A stretch of DNA of 64,000 nt from an uncultured Bacteroidales bacterium (GCA_946184615.1 CAMHFN010000007.1:30812-94811), one strand, 5' to 3'. Shown: positions 1 to 9,694, counted from the stretch's first letter. The notes: generated by a model from the sequence alone, not told the origin. A program made the numbers and translations.

Positions 1-47
1 GTGCGTTGTTTGTATTTTTTCACCAGATGTTGTGTCCAGAGTTTCAT
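1..47 (-). CDS. lptB: Start of probable LptB, LPS export ABC ATPase (partial)
   Basis: Only the first 15 codons are inside the window, reading leftwards from an ATG at 45-47 (MKLWTQHLVKKYKQR). This matches the way Bacteroidota LptB proteins begin, just before the Walker A region. The ATG overlaps the kdsD stop by four bases (ATGA), so the two genes are translationally coupled. kdsD next to lptB is a common arrangement because both serve lipopolysaccharide: KdsD starts Kdo synthesis and LptB powers LPS extraction from the inner membrane. The identification rests on 15 residues and on context; another ABC ATPase is possible. Confidence 0.55.
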   Translation of the reverse strand, partial: MKLWTQHLVKKYKQR

Positions 48-1030
48 AATACGCCTTCTTTTAAGATGTCGTGAAGATGGATGACTCCTACATAGCGCCC
101 GTCTTTCAACACGGGCAGTTGGGTGATGCTGTTGTGTCGCATTTTGTGGAGTGCGTCGGCCACGAGGTCGTCTACGTCGATGGTCTTGGGGTTGGGGGTC
201 ATGATGTCGCGGGCCTGGATATGTTCAATGTCGGGGTGCTTCAGTAGCATGCGACGCAAATCGCCGTCGGTGATGATGCCCACCACCGAGGAAGAATCGT
301 TTTGTGAAGCGTCTTTACAGGTAACCACGGCGGCTCCTAATCGTTTTTTGGTCATCTCAATGATCACCTGGGTGAGGGTGTCGTCGGGACTTACTTCGGG
401 CTTTTCATTATTAATATAGAGGTCTTTCACTCGGAGATAGAGTTGTTTGCCCAGGGCGCCGCCAGGATGGAACTTGGCGAAGTCGGCTGTTGAGAAGCCG
501 CGGCATTGCATGAGGCAAACGGCCAAGGCATCGCCCATGACGAGCTGTGCGGTGGTGCTGCTGGTGGGAGCGAGGTTGCCAGGGATGCCTTCGTGGTCGA
601 CGGTGACATCGAGCACGTAGTCAGCTTGCTGTGCCAGATAACTGTCGCGGTTGCCCACGATGGCAATGATGGTGTTGCCACGTAGCTTGATCAAAGGTAC
701 CAGCACCTTCACCTCTGGAGTCTCGCCGCTTTTCGAGAGAATCACTACCAAGTCGTGCTCACGGATGATGCCCAAGTCGCCATGAATGGCATCGGCAGCG
801 TGCATGAATACGGAGGAAGTGCCCGTGGAATTCATCGTTGCAGCGATTTTTTGAGCGATGATGGCACTTTTCCCGACCCCTGAAAACACGGTGACCCCTT
901 TGTTTTCAAGCATCAGACGGACTACATCACAAAAACCATGGTCCAGCGAGGGAAGAAGCCCCCTTATTGCAGCCGCTTCGTTTTCAATTACTTGTGCCGC
1001 TATATGATGTATTTCTTCAAAAGAAAGCAT
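44..1030 (-). CDS. kdsD: D-arabinose 5-phosphate isomerase (KdsD/KpsF/GutQ family)
   Basis: The enzyme converts ribulose 5-phosphate to arabinose 5-phosphate, the first step of Kdo synthesis for lipid A core, in the cytoplasm. The 328 residues have the standard layout: a SIS sugar-isomerase domain (about 1-200) with GVGKS at 51-55, HGDLG at 83-87, the APTSSTTAQLVMGDALA stretch (154-170) and FHPGGALGK (187-195), followed by a pair of CBS domains (about 205-328). Full length for the family. The start is the ATG at 1030, in an A/T-rich leader divergent from recQ. It overlaps the probable lptB by four bases, which fits an LPS-related operon. Family is certain; the arabinose 5-phosphate specificity is inferred from the family. 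Confidence 0.93.
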   Translation of the reverse strand: MLSFEEIHHIAAQVIENEAAAIRGLLPSLDHGFCDVVRLMLENKGVTVFSGVGKSAIIAQKIAATMNSTGTSSVFMHAADAIHGDLGIIREHDLVVILSKSGETPEVKVLVPLIKLRGNTIIAIVGNRDSYLAQQADYVLDVTVDHEGIPGNLAPTSSTTAQLVMGDALAVCLMQCRGFSTADFAKFHPGGALGKQLYLRVKDLYINNEKPEVSPDDTLTQVIIEMTKKRLGAAVVTCKDASQNDSSSVVGIITDGDLRRMLLKHPDIEHIQARDIMTPNPKTIDVDDLVADALHKMRHNSITQLPVLKDGRYVGVIHLHDILKEGVL

Positions 1031-1047
1031 TTTTTTTCTTTTTTTTC

Positions 1048-1079
1048 TTGCTTTATACGAATAAATAATTATAACTTTG
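1048..1079 (+). promoter_or_regulatory. Promoter of recQ
   Basis: Bacteroidota-type promoter: TTG at 1048-1050 and -7 box TAACTTTG at 1072-1079 with a 21-base spacer, 37 bases before the recQ ATG. Confidence 0.6.
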
Positions 1080-1115
1080 TAAGGATAACGAACAAATCGG
1101 TTTGAGATTGCAAAT

Positions 1116-3320
1116 ATGGCAAAAAAAGTTGAGACATCAATCTACAAGTTGCTGAAAGAGGTTTTCGGCTTTGACCAGTTTAAAGGGAACCAAGAAGAAA
1201 TCATAAAGAGCGTACTAGCGGGGAACAACACTTTTGTGTTGATGCCCACGGGGGGTGGCAAATCGCTGTGCTACCAACTGCCGGCTTTGATGAAACCGGG
1301 GACCGCCATCGTGGTCTCGCCCCTAATCGCCTTGATGAAAAACCAAGTGGATATGATCCGCAACTTCGGTACCGAGCTGGGTATCGCCCATGTGATGAAC
1401 TCCTCGCTCTCGAAAGCGGAGCTTCTGGAGGTGAAAGAAGACCTCAAAAACGGTAAGACCAAGATGCTGTATGTGGCTCCCGAGTCGCTGACCAAAGAAG
1501 AGACCGTGGACTTCCTTCGCACCCTCAAAATCTCTTTCGTGGCCATCGACGAGGCACACTGTATCTCTGAATGGGGACACGACTTCAGGCCAGAATACCG
1601 CCGCCTGCGTCCCATCATCAACGCCATCGGCAAAGACCTGCCCGTCATCGCTCTCACCGCCACGGCCACCGTCAAAGTGCAGAACGACATCATGAAGAAC
1701 CTGGAAATCATGGATGCCAAGGTCTTCAAATCGTCGTTCGACCGCCCCAACCTTTATTACGAGGTGCGGCCCAAAACCAAAGACGTCATCAAGGATATCA
1801 TCAAATATATCAAGCAAAACCAAGGAAAGTCGGGCATCGTGTATTGCCTCAGCCGTAAAAAAGTGGAGGAACTGGCCGAAACTTTGGTGGTGAACGGCAT
1901 CAAGGCACTCCCGTATCACGCAGGACTCGATAGCCAGACCCGTAAAGAGAATCAAGATAAATTCCTGATGGAGGAAGTGGATGTGATTGTCGCCACCATC
2001 GCCTTCGGCATGGGTATCGACAAACCGGATGTGCGCTTCGTCATCCACCATGACATCCCCAAGAGCCTGGAAGGCTATTACCAAGAGACGGGCCGCGCCG
2101 GTCGTGACGGAGGCGAGGGAAATTGCATCGCTTTCTATGATTATGAGGATATCCATAAACTTGAGAAATTCAACAAGGGCAAAAACGTCGCCGAACAGGA
2201 AATCGCACGTGAGTTGCTGAACGAGACGGTGACCTACGCCGAGTCGGCCGTGTGCCGCCATCGCCTGCTGCTCCACTACTTCGGTGAGGAATATGAGAAA
2301 GAAAATTGTGGCTCGTGCGACAACTGCCGCTATCCCAAGGAGAAATTTGATGGCAAGGAGGACATGAAAATGGTGCTGGAGGCGGTGCTGGAAACCAAAC
2401 AACTCTTCAAGACCAAACATATCGCCGAGTTGCTGGTGGGTAAGCTTACCGGTGACATCAAGGCCGCCAAGCAGGAAAACAACGAGTTCTTCGGTGCCGG
2501 TGGCGACCACGACGAGAAATATTGGACCGCCATCATCCGCCAGGGCTTGGTGCATAAGATGCTGAGCAAAGACATCGAGAACTATGGCATCCTGAAAATC
2601 ACCAAAGAGGGTAGGGACTTCATCAAGAAACCTTATCCCCTTCTGCTGGTCAAAGATCATGACTACGATGCGGCCGACGACGAGGAAGCCGAAGCCATGG
2701 CGATGGGCATGAGCAAGGACAGCGGCACCGACCGCACCTTGTTTACCATGCTCAAGGACCTCCGTAAGACCATTGCCAAACAGAATGGACTGCCGCCTTT
2801 CGTCATCTTCCAGGATCCTTCGCTCGAGGATATGGCCATCCAATACCCCATCACCAAAGAGGAAATGACCCAAATCGCTGGCGTGGGTGCCGGCAAGGCG
2901 GAGAAGTTCGGTGAGCCGTTTATCAAGCTCATCAAAGAGTATGTCGAAGAAAACGACATCACCCGTCCTAACGACATGGTGGTGAAGTCGGTGGTCAACA
3001 AGTCCGCCCTCAAGATCGGCATCATCCAGAACATCGATAAGCGCATTCCTCTGGAGGATATCGCCTACGGCAAAGGCTTGTCGTTTGATGAACTGTTGTC
3101 GGAAATCGAGAGCATTGTCTCCAGCGGCACCCGTCTCGACCTCAACTATTATATCGAGGAGAATATCGACATCTATCATCAAGAGGACATCCTCGATTAC
3201 TTCCACGAGGCGGAGTCTGACGATGTGCAACAGGCGCTGCGTGAACTGGGGGAGGATGAATACAGTGAGGAGGAAGTCCGTTTGATGCGTATCAAGTTCC
3301 TATCGGAAGTCGGCAACTGA
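1116..3320 (+). CDS. recQ: ATP-dependent DNA helicase RecQ
   Basis: A 3'-5' superfamily 2 helicase for recombination and replication repair. Helicase motifs are complete: PTGGGKS (Walker A, K49), DEAH at 145-148 in the RecQ signature [26 protein letters not shown], and the arginine-finger motif [11 protein letters not shown] zinc-binding region follows ([14 protein letters not shown] then CGSCDNC), then the winged-helix RQC region and an HRDC domain (about 540-620; QDPSLEDMA...[13 protein letters not shown]). A further C-terminal helical extension (to residue 734) with [11 protein letters not shown] is typical of Bacteroidota RecQ. Two bases separate it from the downstream DUF4296 lipoprotein gene, so they are cotranscribed. 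An antisense reading frame of 635 codons runs through this gene but is a composition effect. Confidence 0.97.
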   Translation: MAKKVETSIYKLLKEVFGFDQFKGNQEEIIKSVLAGNNTFVLMPTGGGKSLCYQLPALMKPGTAIVVSPLIALMKNQVDMIRNFGTELGIAHVMNSSLSKAELLEVKEDLKNGKTKMLYVAPESLTKEETVDFLRTLKISFVAIDEAHCISEWGHDFRPEYRRLRPIINAIGKDLPVIALTATATVKVQNDIMKNLEIMDAKVFKSSFDRPNLYYEVRPKTKDVIKDIIKYIKQNQGKSGIVYCLSRKKVEELAETLVVNGIKALPYHAGLDSQTRKENQDKFLMEEVDVIVATIAFGMGIDKPDVRFVIHHDIPKSLEGYYQETGRAGRDGGEGNCIAFYDYEDIHKLEKFNKGKNVAEQEIARELLNETVTYAESAVCRHRLLLHYFGEEYEKENCGSCDNCRYPKEKFDGKEDMKMVLEAVLETKQLFKTKHIAELLVGKLTGDIKAAKQENNEFFGAGGDHDEKYWTAIIRQGLVHKMLSKDIENYGILKITKEGRDFIKKPYPLLLVKDHDYDAADDEEAEAMAMGMSKDSGTDRTLFTMLKDLRKTIAKQNGLPPFVIFQDPSLEDMAIQYPITKEEMTQIAGVGAGKAEKFGEPFIKLIKEYVEENDITRPNDMVVKSVVNKSALKIGIIQNIDKRIPLEDIAYGKGLSFDELLSEIESIVSSGTRLDLNYYIEENIDIYHQEDILDYFHEAESDDVQQALRELGEDEYSEEEVRLMRIKFLSEVGN

Positions 3321-3322
3321 CC

Positions 3323-3655
3323 ATGAGAAAATGCTTGCTTTTCGTGATTGTGGCGTGGCTTGTCTTGCCGTCGTGCACGGAGAAGGACAAACGTCCAGAG
3401 ATCTTTCTCGATGAACCCCAGATGATCGATGTGCTGGCAGATGCCTATCTTCTGGAAGCACGGCTCAATTTGCGGAAGTCGGCGGGTAACGATGTGTCGG
3501 AGCTTCAGGTGACGTTTTATGACCAACTGTTTGAGCATTATGGCATTACCGACAGCATCTTTGAACAAAATATGGCGTACTACACACGGCAGCCCGCCAT
3601 TCTCGAACGTATTATGGATTCCGTGGCGAACCGATTTGCTAAGGCTCGTCAATAG
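3323..3655 (+). CDS. DUF4296 lipoprotein
   Basis: A 110-residue protein with a lipoprotein signal peptide ending LPSC at Cys18, so it should be an inner- or outer-membrane lipoprotein facing the periplasm. The mature part contains the DUF4296 hallmark (MIDVLADAYLLEARLNL, then YDQLFEHYGITDSIFEQNMAYY) and is predicted all-helical. Function unknown. DUF4296 genes are widespread in Bacteroidota and often sit beside housekeeping genes. It begins two bases after recQ and shares its promoter; a large inverted repeat closes the unit downstream. Confidence 0.82.
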   Translation: MRKCLLFVIVAWLVLPSCTEKDKRPEIFLDEPQMIDVLADAYLLEARLNLRKSAGNDVSELQVTFYDQLFEHYGITDSIFEQNMAYYTRQPAILERIMDSVANRFAKARQ

Positions 3656-3665
3656 AAAACTAATA

Positions 3666-3703
3666 GGGAGTTTCTCCTGATTACGATGTCAGGAAAAACT
3701 CCC
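3666..3703. terminator. Bidirectional hairpin between convergent genes
   Basis: Inverted repeat with arms 3666-3680 and 3689-3703 (14 of 15 positions pair, 8-base loop). It lies between the convergent ends of the recQ unit and the DUF805 gene. The lack of a long U-run makes it a strong hairpin rather than a textbook intrinsic terminator. A perfect 16-bp palindrome follows at 3712-3727. Confidence 0.6.
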
Positions 3704-3742
3704 ATTCTCTAATTCTTGATCAAGAATCTTGATAAAATAGAT

Positions 3743-4111
3743 TTAGTTGCCATCGGGCTTGATGTCTTCCGGCACAGGACCGTATTGGTTCTCGGTCTTT
3801 TGGCCTTCTTGGGCCCACCACACGATGAGGATGATGATGCCAACAACCGGGATGAGGCCAAGCAACAGGAACAACCCTTGCTTGTTGATGTCATGCAAAC
3901 GACGGCATCCAACACTCAAGGTGGGGAGCAAGATGGCCAACGACCAAATGCCGCTCAAGATGCCACCAACTCTTCCAAATAAGCCCAAGATGAAGCTTAC
4001 GACAAAGCTAAACAAGAAGGCATACCAGAATTCCTTACGGCCAGCGCGGCCTTCAAAATTGACGTAGTTCTTTAAGAACACATGTTTTGCTACAGCAATA
4101 AATTCGTTCAT
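3743..4111 (-). CDS. DUF805 membrane protein
   Basis: A 122-residue inner-membrane protein of the DUF805 family: an N-terminal F-x-GRAGRKEFWY motif (about 16-29) followed by three to four hydrophobic helices, with the family's RRLHDINKQG loop (about 70-79) between the second and third. Function is not established; members are small integral membrane proteins often present in several copies. Monocistronic, with its own promoter upstream on the minus strand and a hairpin beyond the stop. Confidence 0.88.
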   Translation of the reverse strand: MNEFIAVAKHVFLKNYVNFEGRAGRKEFWYAFLFSFVVSFILGLFGRVGGILSGIWSLAILLPTLSVGCRRLHDINKQGLFLLLGLIPVVGIIILIVWWAQEGQKTENQYGPVPEDIKPDGN

Positions 4112-4147
4112 GGTGATTGATATTTAGTTGAACATTTTTTTCACACA

Positions 4148-4155
4148 CAAAGGTA
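4148..4155 (-). promoter_or_regulatory. -7 box of the DUF805 gene
   Basis: TACCTTTG on the minus strand, 36 bases before the DUF805 start codon. Confidence 0.5.
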
Positions 4156-4193
4156 AGGAAAAAAACAGATTATCAAAACAAATACGAAAAAAA

Positions 4194-5864
4194 TCACTCT
4201 TTGAGTTTTTTGTACCTGAACCGTTTGGGCTCCACATTGCCGAGGCGTTTCATCTTGTTTTCCTCATATTCGGAGTAGCTGCCCTCGAAGAAATACACCT
4301 GTGAGTTGCCCTCGAAGGCGAGGATGTGGGTGGCCACGCGGTCGAGGAACCAGCGGTCGTGGCTGATGATGACGGCGCAGCCGGCGAAGTTCTCCAGACC
4401 TTCTTCCAAGGCGCGGAGTGTGTTCACGTCGATATCGTTGGTGGGTTCGTCCAAGAGGAGCACGTTGGCTTCCTGTTTCAGGGTGAGGGCGAGGTGCATG
4501 CGGTTGCGTTCGCCGCCTGACAGCACGCCGGCCTTTTTCTGTTGGTCGTTGCCGCCGAAGTTGAAACGGGAGACGTAGGCGCGCGAGTTCATGCTGCGCT
4601 TGCCGAGTTGAATCAGTTCGTTGCCGCCGCTGATGACTTCCCAGACGGTCTTCTCCGGGTCGATGTCGGCATGTTGCTGGTCGACATAGCCGATTTTCAC
4701 GGTCTCACCGACCTCGAATGTGCCTGAGTCGGGTTTCTCCAAACCCATGATGAGGCGGAACAGCGTGGTCTTGCCCGCGCCGTTCGGCCCGATGACCCCT
4801 ACGATGTCGCCTTGGGGCAGGCTGAAGTTCAGGTTCTCAAACAGCAGCTTGTCGCCGTAGGCTTTGGTGACATCATGGGCTTCGATGACCTTGGCACCCA
4901 GACGGTCGCCGTTGGGGATATAGATCTCGAGTTTTTCTTCTTTTTCCTTCACGTCTTCGTTGAGCATCCGTTCGTATGACTCCAGACGTGCTTTGCCTTT
5001 GGCGTGACGGGCCTTGGGAGCCATGCGCACCCATTCCAATTCGCGCTCGAGGGTCTTGCGGCGTTTGCTCTCGGTCTTCTCTTCCATGGCGAGTCGGGCG
5101 GTCTTTTGGTCGAGCCACGAGGAATAGTTGCCCTTCCACGGGATGCCCTCGCCGCGGTCGAGTTCAAGGATCCAGCCAGCCACATGGTCGAGGAAGTAAC
5201 GGTCGTGGGTGACGGCGATGACGGTGCCTTTGTATTGCTGCAAGTGGCTCTCCAGCCATTGGATGCTCTCGGCATCGAGGTGGTTGGTGGGCTCGTCGAG
5301 GAGCAGGATGTCGGGCTCTTGTAACAACAGTCTGCATAAAGCCACACGACGGCGTTCGCCACCAGAGAGGTTCTTTACGGGGGTGTCGCCTTCGGGACAG
5401 TTGAGGGCGTCCATGGCGCGCTCCAGCTTGCTGTCGAGTTCCCAGGCGTCATGCTGCTCGATGAGTTCGGTCAGCTCCCCTTGGCGGGCGATGAGTTTGT
5501 CGAAGTCGGCATCGGGCTCGGCAAATTGGTTGTTGATTTCCTCGTATTCCTTGAGGATGTCGACGATTTCCTGTACGCCTTCCTCCACCACTTGGCGTAC
5601 GGTCTTGTCGTCGTCGAGCTGCGGCTCTTGGTCAAGCATTCCGATGGAATAGCCGGGCGAGAACACCACTTCGCCGTTATAGGATTTCTCCTTGCCCGCG
5701 ATGATGCGCAACAAGGTGGATTTTCCAGCTCCATTCAGACCGATGATGCCGATTTTGGCACCATAGAAGAACGAGAGGTAGATGTCTTTCAGGATTTGTC
5801 GCGACGGTGGGATGATTTTGCTCACGCCTACCATCGAGAAGATGATTTTTTTGTCGTCAGCCAT
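4194..5864 (-). CDS. ettA: Energy-dependent translational throttle EttA (ABC-F ATPase)
   Basis: An ABC-F protein that binds the ribosomal E site and gates entry into elongation according to ATP/ADP ratio. 556 residues, nearly the E. coli length (555). Two ABC cassettes: Walker A GLNGAGKST (42-50) and GPNGAGKTT, signatures LSGGERRR (166-173) and LSGGERNR, Walker B LLLDEPTNHLD and LLLDEPTNDID. Between them is the charged P-site-tRNA-interacting linker (about 240-320, rich in Arg/Lys/Glu), and the ending (MKRLGNVEPKRFRYKKL) is that of EttA. No membrane segments, so not a transporter. It is the last gene of the leftward operon, 15 bases after a glycosyltransferase; the gap holds an 8-bp-period repeat. 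Confidence 0.94.
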   Translation of the reverse strand: MADDKKIIFSMVGVSKIIPPSRQILKDIYLSFFYGAKIGIIGLNGAGKSTLLRIIAGKEKSYNGEVVFSPGYSIGMLDQEPQLDDDKTVRQVVEEGVQEIVDILKEYEEINNQFAEPDADFDKLIARQGELTELIEQHDAWELDSKLERAMDALNCPEGDTPVKNLSGGERRRVALCRLLLQEPDILLLDEPTNHLDAESIQWLESHLQQYKGTVIAVTHDRYFLDHVAGWILELDRGEGIPWKGNYSSWLDQKTARLAMEEKTESKRRKTLERELEWVRMAPKARHAKGKARLESYERMLNEDVKEKEEKLEIYIPNGDRLGAKVIEAHDVTKAYGDKLLFENLNFSLPQGDIVGVIGPNGAGKTTLFRLIMGLEKPDSGTFEVGETVKIGYVDQQHADIDPEKTVWEVISGGNELIQLGKRSMNSRAYVSRFNFGGNDQQKKAGVLSGGERNRMHLALTLKQEANVLLLDEPTNDIDVNTLRALEEGLENFAGCAVIISHDRWFLDRVATHILAFEGNSQVYFFEGSYSEYEENKMKRLGNVEPKRFRYKKLKE

Positions 5865-5866
5865 GT

Positions 5867-5898
5867 ATTGTTGAATTGTTTATTTGTTGAGTTGTTTT
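5867..5898. repeat. 8-bp tandem repeat at the ettA/glycosyltransferase junction
   Basis: Four degenerate octamers: ATTGTTGA, ATTGTTTA, TTTGTTGA, GTTGTTTT. The array runs from just upstream of the ettA start into the last codons of the glycosyltransferase (QLNK then stop). It is the same family as the array at 16434-16465 read on the other strand. Confidence 0.6.
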
Positions 5899-7058
5899 TC
5901 CATAGCGTTTTCAAGGATTTCCGTCGCCTTGCCCCAGTCATAAACCCGATTCGTGAAATCGAATCCCGCTTGGGCGAGGCGTTCGGCTTTTTCTTTGTCC
6001 GTCAACAAGGTGATGATATGTTGTGCCATTTCTTCAGCGTTGCTTCCGACCAGGATTTCTTCATTGGGTTGGGCCCCCAGAGAGGCGTTGGCCAAGGGTG
6101 AGGTGATGGCTGGAAGGCCCATCGACATGGCTTCCAAAAGTTTGTTCTGAAGTCCTGTGCCGATGCGCATTGGGGCGATGAAGACACGACTATGGGCGTA
6201 GGCGTCGCGGATGTCATCGAGCCAGCCGCTCACCAGGATGCGGTCCGAAGCGGCATGTTTCACTTTCGGGTCGGGGGTGGCACCGGCGATGTATAGTTTG
6301 GCTTCGGGCAGGGTTTCCCATACGAGGGGCATGATCTCATGGGTCAAGTATTCCACGGCATTCACGTTGGGCGCATAACTCATGTTGCCCGTAAATACCA
6401 AATCGTAGTTCTTCTCACGCTCCATCGGCTTGAAATAGTCGTGGTCGACCCCGTTGGGGATGATGAGGATTTCTCTTTTTTTAGGATGCGGGATCAGGTC
6501 GCGGTCAGGCTCACTGATAATGGTTTTCACATCGAAATCATCGAATACTTGGGCCTCATAACGGCAAAGGCGTTGGTATTCCATGTTGAAAACGGGTTGG
6601 GCGATCCAGCCGGCAATGTCGCGGCGGCGTTTTATGCCGTATGAGAAAACGTCTTGATAGTCAATGGCTTTCGGAAGGTCTTTATGCCGGAGGTACTCTG
6701 CCACGCGTACCAATTGCCCAAACAACATGTCGGGATGGTGTTTCGCGATGAGGGCATCCACTTTCTTCGCTGCCTTACGATTGTAGAAATAACCGCATTG
6801 TATGGGCCATCCTTTGAAAAACGCGCGTGTCATTCCTAGAAGGATCTGTGGCTTGGTGATTCTGATGAAGTTCACGGAGGCGCAATAGGGTTGCAGGGCC
6901 TGAAAGGCTTGCTGTTCGTCTACTTGGGGGTCGTCGTTGAGGGCGCATAGCACAATCTCGTTGTGTTTTGCAAGTTGCTTGACCTGGTTGTAGGCTCTGA
7001 GTTTGTCGCCTTTCTCAAGCGGATAAGGGATGCGGGGGAGGAGTACAAAGAGCTTCAT
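5880..7058 (-). CDS. GT-B glycosyltransferase (sugar transferase, GT4-like)
   Basis: A 392-residue cytoplasmic or membrane-associated glycosyltransferase. The N-terminal Rossmann half starts with LPRIPYPLEKGDKLRAYNQVK, the pattern of the Stp1-type sugar transferases associated with surface-polysaccharide loci. The C-terminal half is the GT1/GT4 donor-binding domain (NGVDHDYF, FTGNMSYAPNVNAVEYL, then APMRIGTGLQNKLLEAMSMGLPAITSP with the EAMSMG nucleotide-sugar motif). Two bases separate it from the next glycosyltransferase, so they probably act in one pathway. Substrate and acceptor cannot be read from the sequence. Confidence 0.85.
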   Translation of the reverse strand: MKLFVLLPRIPYPLEKGDKLRAYNQVKQLAKHNEIVLCALNDDPQVDEQQAFQALQPYCASVNFIRITKPQILLGMTRAFFKGWPIQCGYFYNRKAAKKVDALIAKHHPDMLFGQLVRVAEYLRHKDLPKAIDYQDVFSYGIKRRRDIAGWIAQPVFNMEYQRLCRYEAQVFDDFDVKTIISEPDRDLIPHPKKREILIIPNGVDHDYFKPMEREKNYDLVFTGNMSYAPNVNAVEYLTHEIMPLVWETLPEAKLYIAGATPDPKVKHAASDRILVSGWLDDIRDAYAHSRVFIAPMRIGTGLQNKLLEAMSMGLPAITSPLANASLGAQPNEEILVGSNAEEMAQHIITLLTDKEKAERLAQAGFDFTNRVYDWGKATEILENAMEKQLNK

Positions 7059-7060
7059 GG

Positions 7061-8278
7061 CTAGACGAAAGTGATTTTCGATGAGGGTTTGATTTGGGCG
7101 TAAAACAACAGCAACCGCTCGGTGAGCTTGCGGTTGTCGTACACTTCTTCCACCAATTTGCGTGCCGCTTTTCCGACTTCCACGGCCAAGGCGGGATTTT
7201 CGTTGAACCGCCTTATGACTTCTGCCATTTGGGCTTTGTTTTCGGCAATGATGATGTTGCTGTCTTCTTCGTAAAGGATGCCCTCGGCACCTACCATCGT
7301 AGTGATGACAGCCTTGCCCAAGGCCATCGACTCGATGATTTTGATGCGGATGCCGCTGCCAGAGAGCAAGGGGACGATGGCGACATCGTGGTTGGCGACA
7401 AACTCCTTGGCGTCAGGTACCTCGCCGATGACATTGACGTGGGGATTCTTCAGCTCCTTCAGCCATTCGGGCATGTTCCTCCCTGCCAGGTGGAAGACAA
7501 AATCGGGCACCTTCTCCACCACGGTGTCCAGGCAGTTCTCGATGAACCAACGGATGCCCTCTTCGTTGGGTATCCAGTTCATCGAGCCGATATGGTAGAA
7601 TTGGGGTTGCCCCTCGATCTCGTAGTTTGGAGTAAAATCTTCGGGATAGACCCCGTAGGGGATGTCGATGGTCGTGGTGGCGCAGTATTTGCGGAAATAG
7701 GCAGCGTCTTTTCGGGTGATGGCGGCAATGCCGTCGACTTGGCTGATGGCGGTCAGCTCGTAGTTCTTCAACGTCCTCGCCAGATGTTTGATATAAGCTC
7801 GCTTCAGGAAGAACTTGGTGCCTTTGGCAATGCGCTCCCAGATGAGGTGCTCCACGTTGTGGGCCCGCAACACAATCACCGCCTTCGAGTGCTTGCGGAT
7901 GGCCTCCACGTACGGGGTCATGAAAAGGGTCTCCAGTTGCACCACCTCGTAGCTGTCTTTCTTCAGCACTTCGACCAATCGTTGGGTGAAGTCTTTCGAA
8001 ACGAAACGTTCCACATGATACGACTTCTTGGAGAACAGGTTTTTGAAAGCCTGCAAGGGCTTGACGCGAAGATCCACGTCGATGAGTTCGAGGCCGGTCC
8101 TCTGGAGGTAGTCCTCGGGGATGTCCTTGAGGCTGACGTTATATTTCTTGCTGTTGACTGCCAGTATTTTGACCTGATGTCCCGCTTCGAGCAGCCCGTT
8201 GACGATGCTGTTCATCGCCATGGGACCGCCTTCAACGGCTGGATAGGGGGGCTTGTTGCAGAGGAGAAGAACCTTCAT
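7061..8278 (-). CDS. GT-B glycosyltransferase family 4
   Basis: A 405-residue glycosyltransferase. The acceptor half begins LLCNKPPYPAVEGGPMAMNSIVNGL, and the donor half carries IPYGVYPEDF, HIGSMNWIPNEEGIRWFIEN and VPLLSGSGIRIKIIESMALGKAVITT (the E-x7-E-like region of GT4). It is distantly related to its downstream neighbour and was probably created by an old duplication. It sits between an LptF/LptG-type permease and the second glycosyltransferase, which suggests a role in cell-surface glycan or lipopolysaccharide assembly. Donor sugar unknown. Confidence 0.85.
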   Translation of the reverse strand: MKVLLLCNKPPYPAVEGGPMAMNSIVNGLLEAGHQVKILAVNSKKYNVSLKDIPEDYLQRTGLELIDVDLRVKPLQAFKNLFSKKSYHVERFVSKDFTQRLVEVLKKDSYEVVQLETLFMTPYVEAIRKHSKAVIVLRAHNVEHLIWERIAKGTKFFLKRAYIKHLARTLKNYELTAISQVDGIAAITRKDAAYFRKYCATTTIDIPYGVYPEDFTPNYEIEGQPQFYHIGSMNWIPNEEGIRWFIENCLDTVVEKVPDFVFHLAGRNMPEWLKELKNPHVNVIGEVPDAKEFVANHDVAIVPLLSGSGIRIKIIESMALGKAVITTMVGAEGILYEEDSNIIIAENKAQMAEVIRRFNENPALAVEVGKAARKLVEEVYDNRKLTERLLLFYAQIKPSSKITFV

Positions 8279-8283
8279 TTGGA

Positions 8284-8304
8284 GAATTTAGAATTAAGAA
8301 TTTA
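8284..8304. repeat. Heptamer array between glycosyltransferase and permease genes
   Basis: Three 7-bp units GAATTTA, GAATTAA, GAATTTA, with a degenerate fourth unit (AAGATTA) that runs into the permease stop codon. It fills almost all of the 30-base gap. Confidence 0.7.
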
Positions 8305-8308
8305 AAGA

Positions 8309-9694
8309 TTAGTGTCGGGTGGCTTTAAAGGTGAGGAAGAGACCGATGGGGAGGATGACCATCGAGGATAACCATACCCCCAAAAACATATTCAAATCGC
8401 CGAATTCAGCCATTCGTTCCGCCACGGTGGAGATGATATAATAGATGACGAAAAACAGCACAGAGACCACCACGGGCAAACCTAGACCTCCCTTCCTGAT
8501 GATGGTGCCCAGCGGGGCTCCGATCAGGAAGAAGATGATGCAGGCGAAACTCAAGGTGAATTTCTTGTGCAGCTCTTTCTTGTGTTTCTTGATGTTGAGC
8601 TTGTGTGCCCCCAAGTCTTGGTTGTTGAACGACACGTTCTCCTTGGCAGTGCGCGCCGTACCCATCGCCACGTCAAGCACATTGTTCCTGACACTGGGGT
8701 CGAGATGGTCGATCAAGGGCCATTCGAGGTGAGAGATGGAAGGGGGATGGTGGGAGGCGAGAGGAGACAGAAGGGAGGTGTCTCTTTTCACTTGCTCGTA
8801 ATTGCCCAACCGCTGTTGAAAGCCTTGGGTGAATTTCTCCTGCTTCCGGTCGTAGTTCAGCTCCAACGAGTCGAGCGCCGTGGTGAGCTGATGGATGTTC
8901 ATCATCGCTTGGTACGACTTATACATGTCTTCGTTCGACCGCGTGAGGTCGAAACTCTCTAAACTGAACTTGATTTGCTCCTCCTTGAACGACATCCGCT
9001 CAAACGGGCGGTTGAACTTGAAGGTCTGCTTGTTGGAGTTGTCCTCCGTGTAGTTGTGCCCGTTGTAAAGCGTGAAGATGATGCTCCGCTGGTTGGGGCT
9101 GAGCGACATCATCCCCGAGTCGGCCACGATGATCTTGTTGTTCCCGTCACGGTCGGTGTGGTCGTAAATCTTCACCCCGTAAATGGTACTTCCGTCTTTG
9201 CCTTTTTTATCTACATAAATGACGTAATTTTCTATATCTCTATAAAAAATGCCTTCTTTGATGTCGAAGGCCAGTTTTTGTTTTCTCACATCGAAGAGCA
9301 AGGTCTTGAATTTGAGCATGGCCACCGGGTTGATGCTGTTGGAGAAGACGAAGGCCAGTCCGCTGAGGACGATGGAGAAGATGAACAGGGGCCGCATGGC
9401 GGTCCAAATGGAGATGCCCGCCGCCTTGATGGCCACCAACTCGTAATGCTCGCCCAAGTCACCGAAACTCATGATGGATGCTAGCAAAATGGCCAAAGGC
9501 AACGCCATCGGTACGAAGGTGATGGAGGCGTGGAAGAACAGTTCCATCAAGATCTTGAACGACAAACCTTTGCCGACCAAGTCGTCTACATAAACCCATA
9601 AAAACTGCATCAGCAGTACGAAAATCACGATGAAAAACGTGAAGACAAAACTGCCGAGGAAGGATCTTAATATGAGTTTGTATAGTTTTTTCAC
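8309..9694 (-). CDS. LptF/LptG family LPS export permease
   Basis: A 461-residue YjgP/YjgQ-family permease. Three membrane helices lie in the N-terminal third (about 12-35, 55-75, 100-120), then a large periplasmic beta-jellyroll region (about 125-365), then three C-terminal helices (about 380-460). In the Lpt system two such proteins pair with LptB to pull LPS from the inner membrane and pass it to LptC/LptA. Bacteroidota often carry two divergent copies, and which one this is cannot be decided. The central insert (about 255-345) is longer and more charged than in E. coli. First gene of the leftward operon. Confidence 0.88.
   Translation of the reverse strand: MKKLYKLILRSFLGSFVFTFFIVIFVLLMQFLWVYVDDLVGKGLSFKILMELFFHASITFVPMALPLAILLASIMSFGDLGEHYELVAIKAAGISIWTAMRPLFIFSIVLSGLAFVFSNSINPVAMLKFKTLLFDVRKQKLAFDIKEGIFYRDIENYVIYVDKKGKDGSTIYGVKIYDHTDRDGNNKIIVADSGMMSLSPNQRSIIFTLYNGHNYTEDNSNKQTFKFNRPFERMSFKEEQIKFSLESFDLTRSNEDMYKSYQAMMNIHQLTTALDSLELNYDRKQEKFTQGFQQRLGNYEQVKRDTSLLSPLASHHPPSISHLEWPLIDHLDPSVRNNVLDVAMGTARTAKENVSFNNQDLGAHKLNIKKHKKELHKKFTLSFACIIFFLIGAPLGTIIRKGGLGLPVVVSVLFFVIYYIISTVAERMAEFGDLNMFLGVWLSSMVILPIGLFLTFKATRH

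Noticed and set aside
1323..3230. 635-codon open frame antisense to recQ
   Set aside because: No family resemblance and histidine/leucine-rich composition; codon-bias shadow of recQ. The same applies to long antisense frames at 16473-17468, 26661-28169 and 32570-34162.
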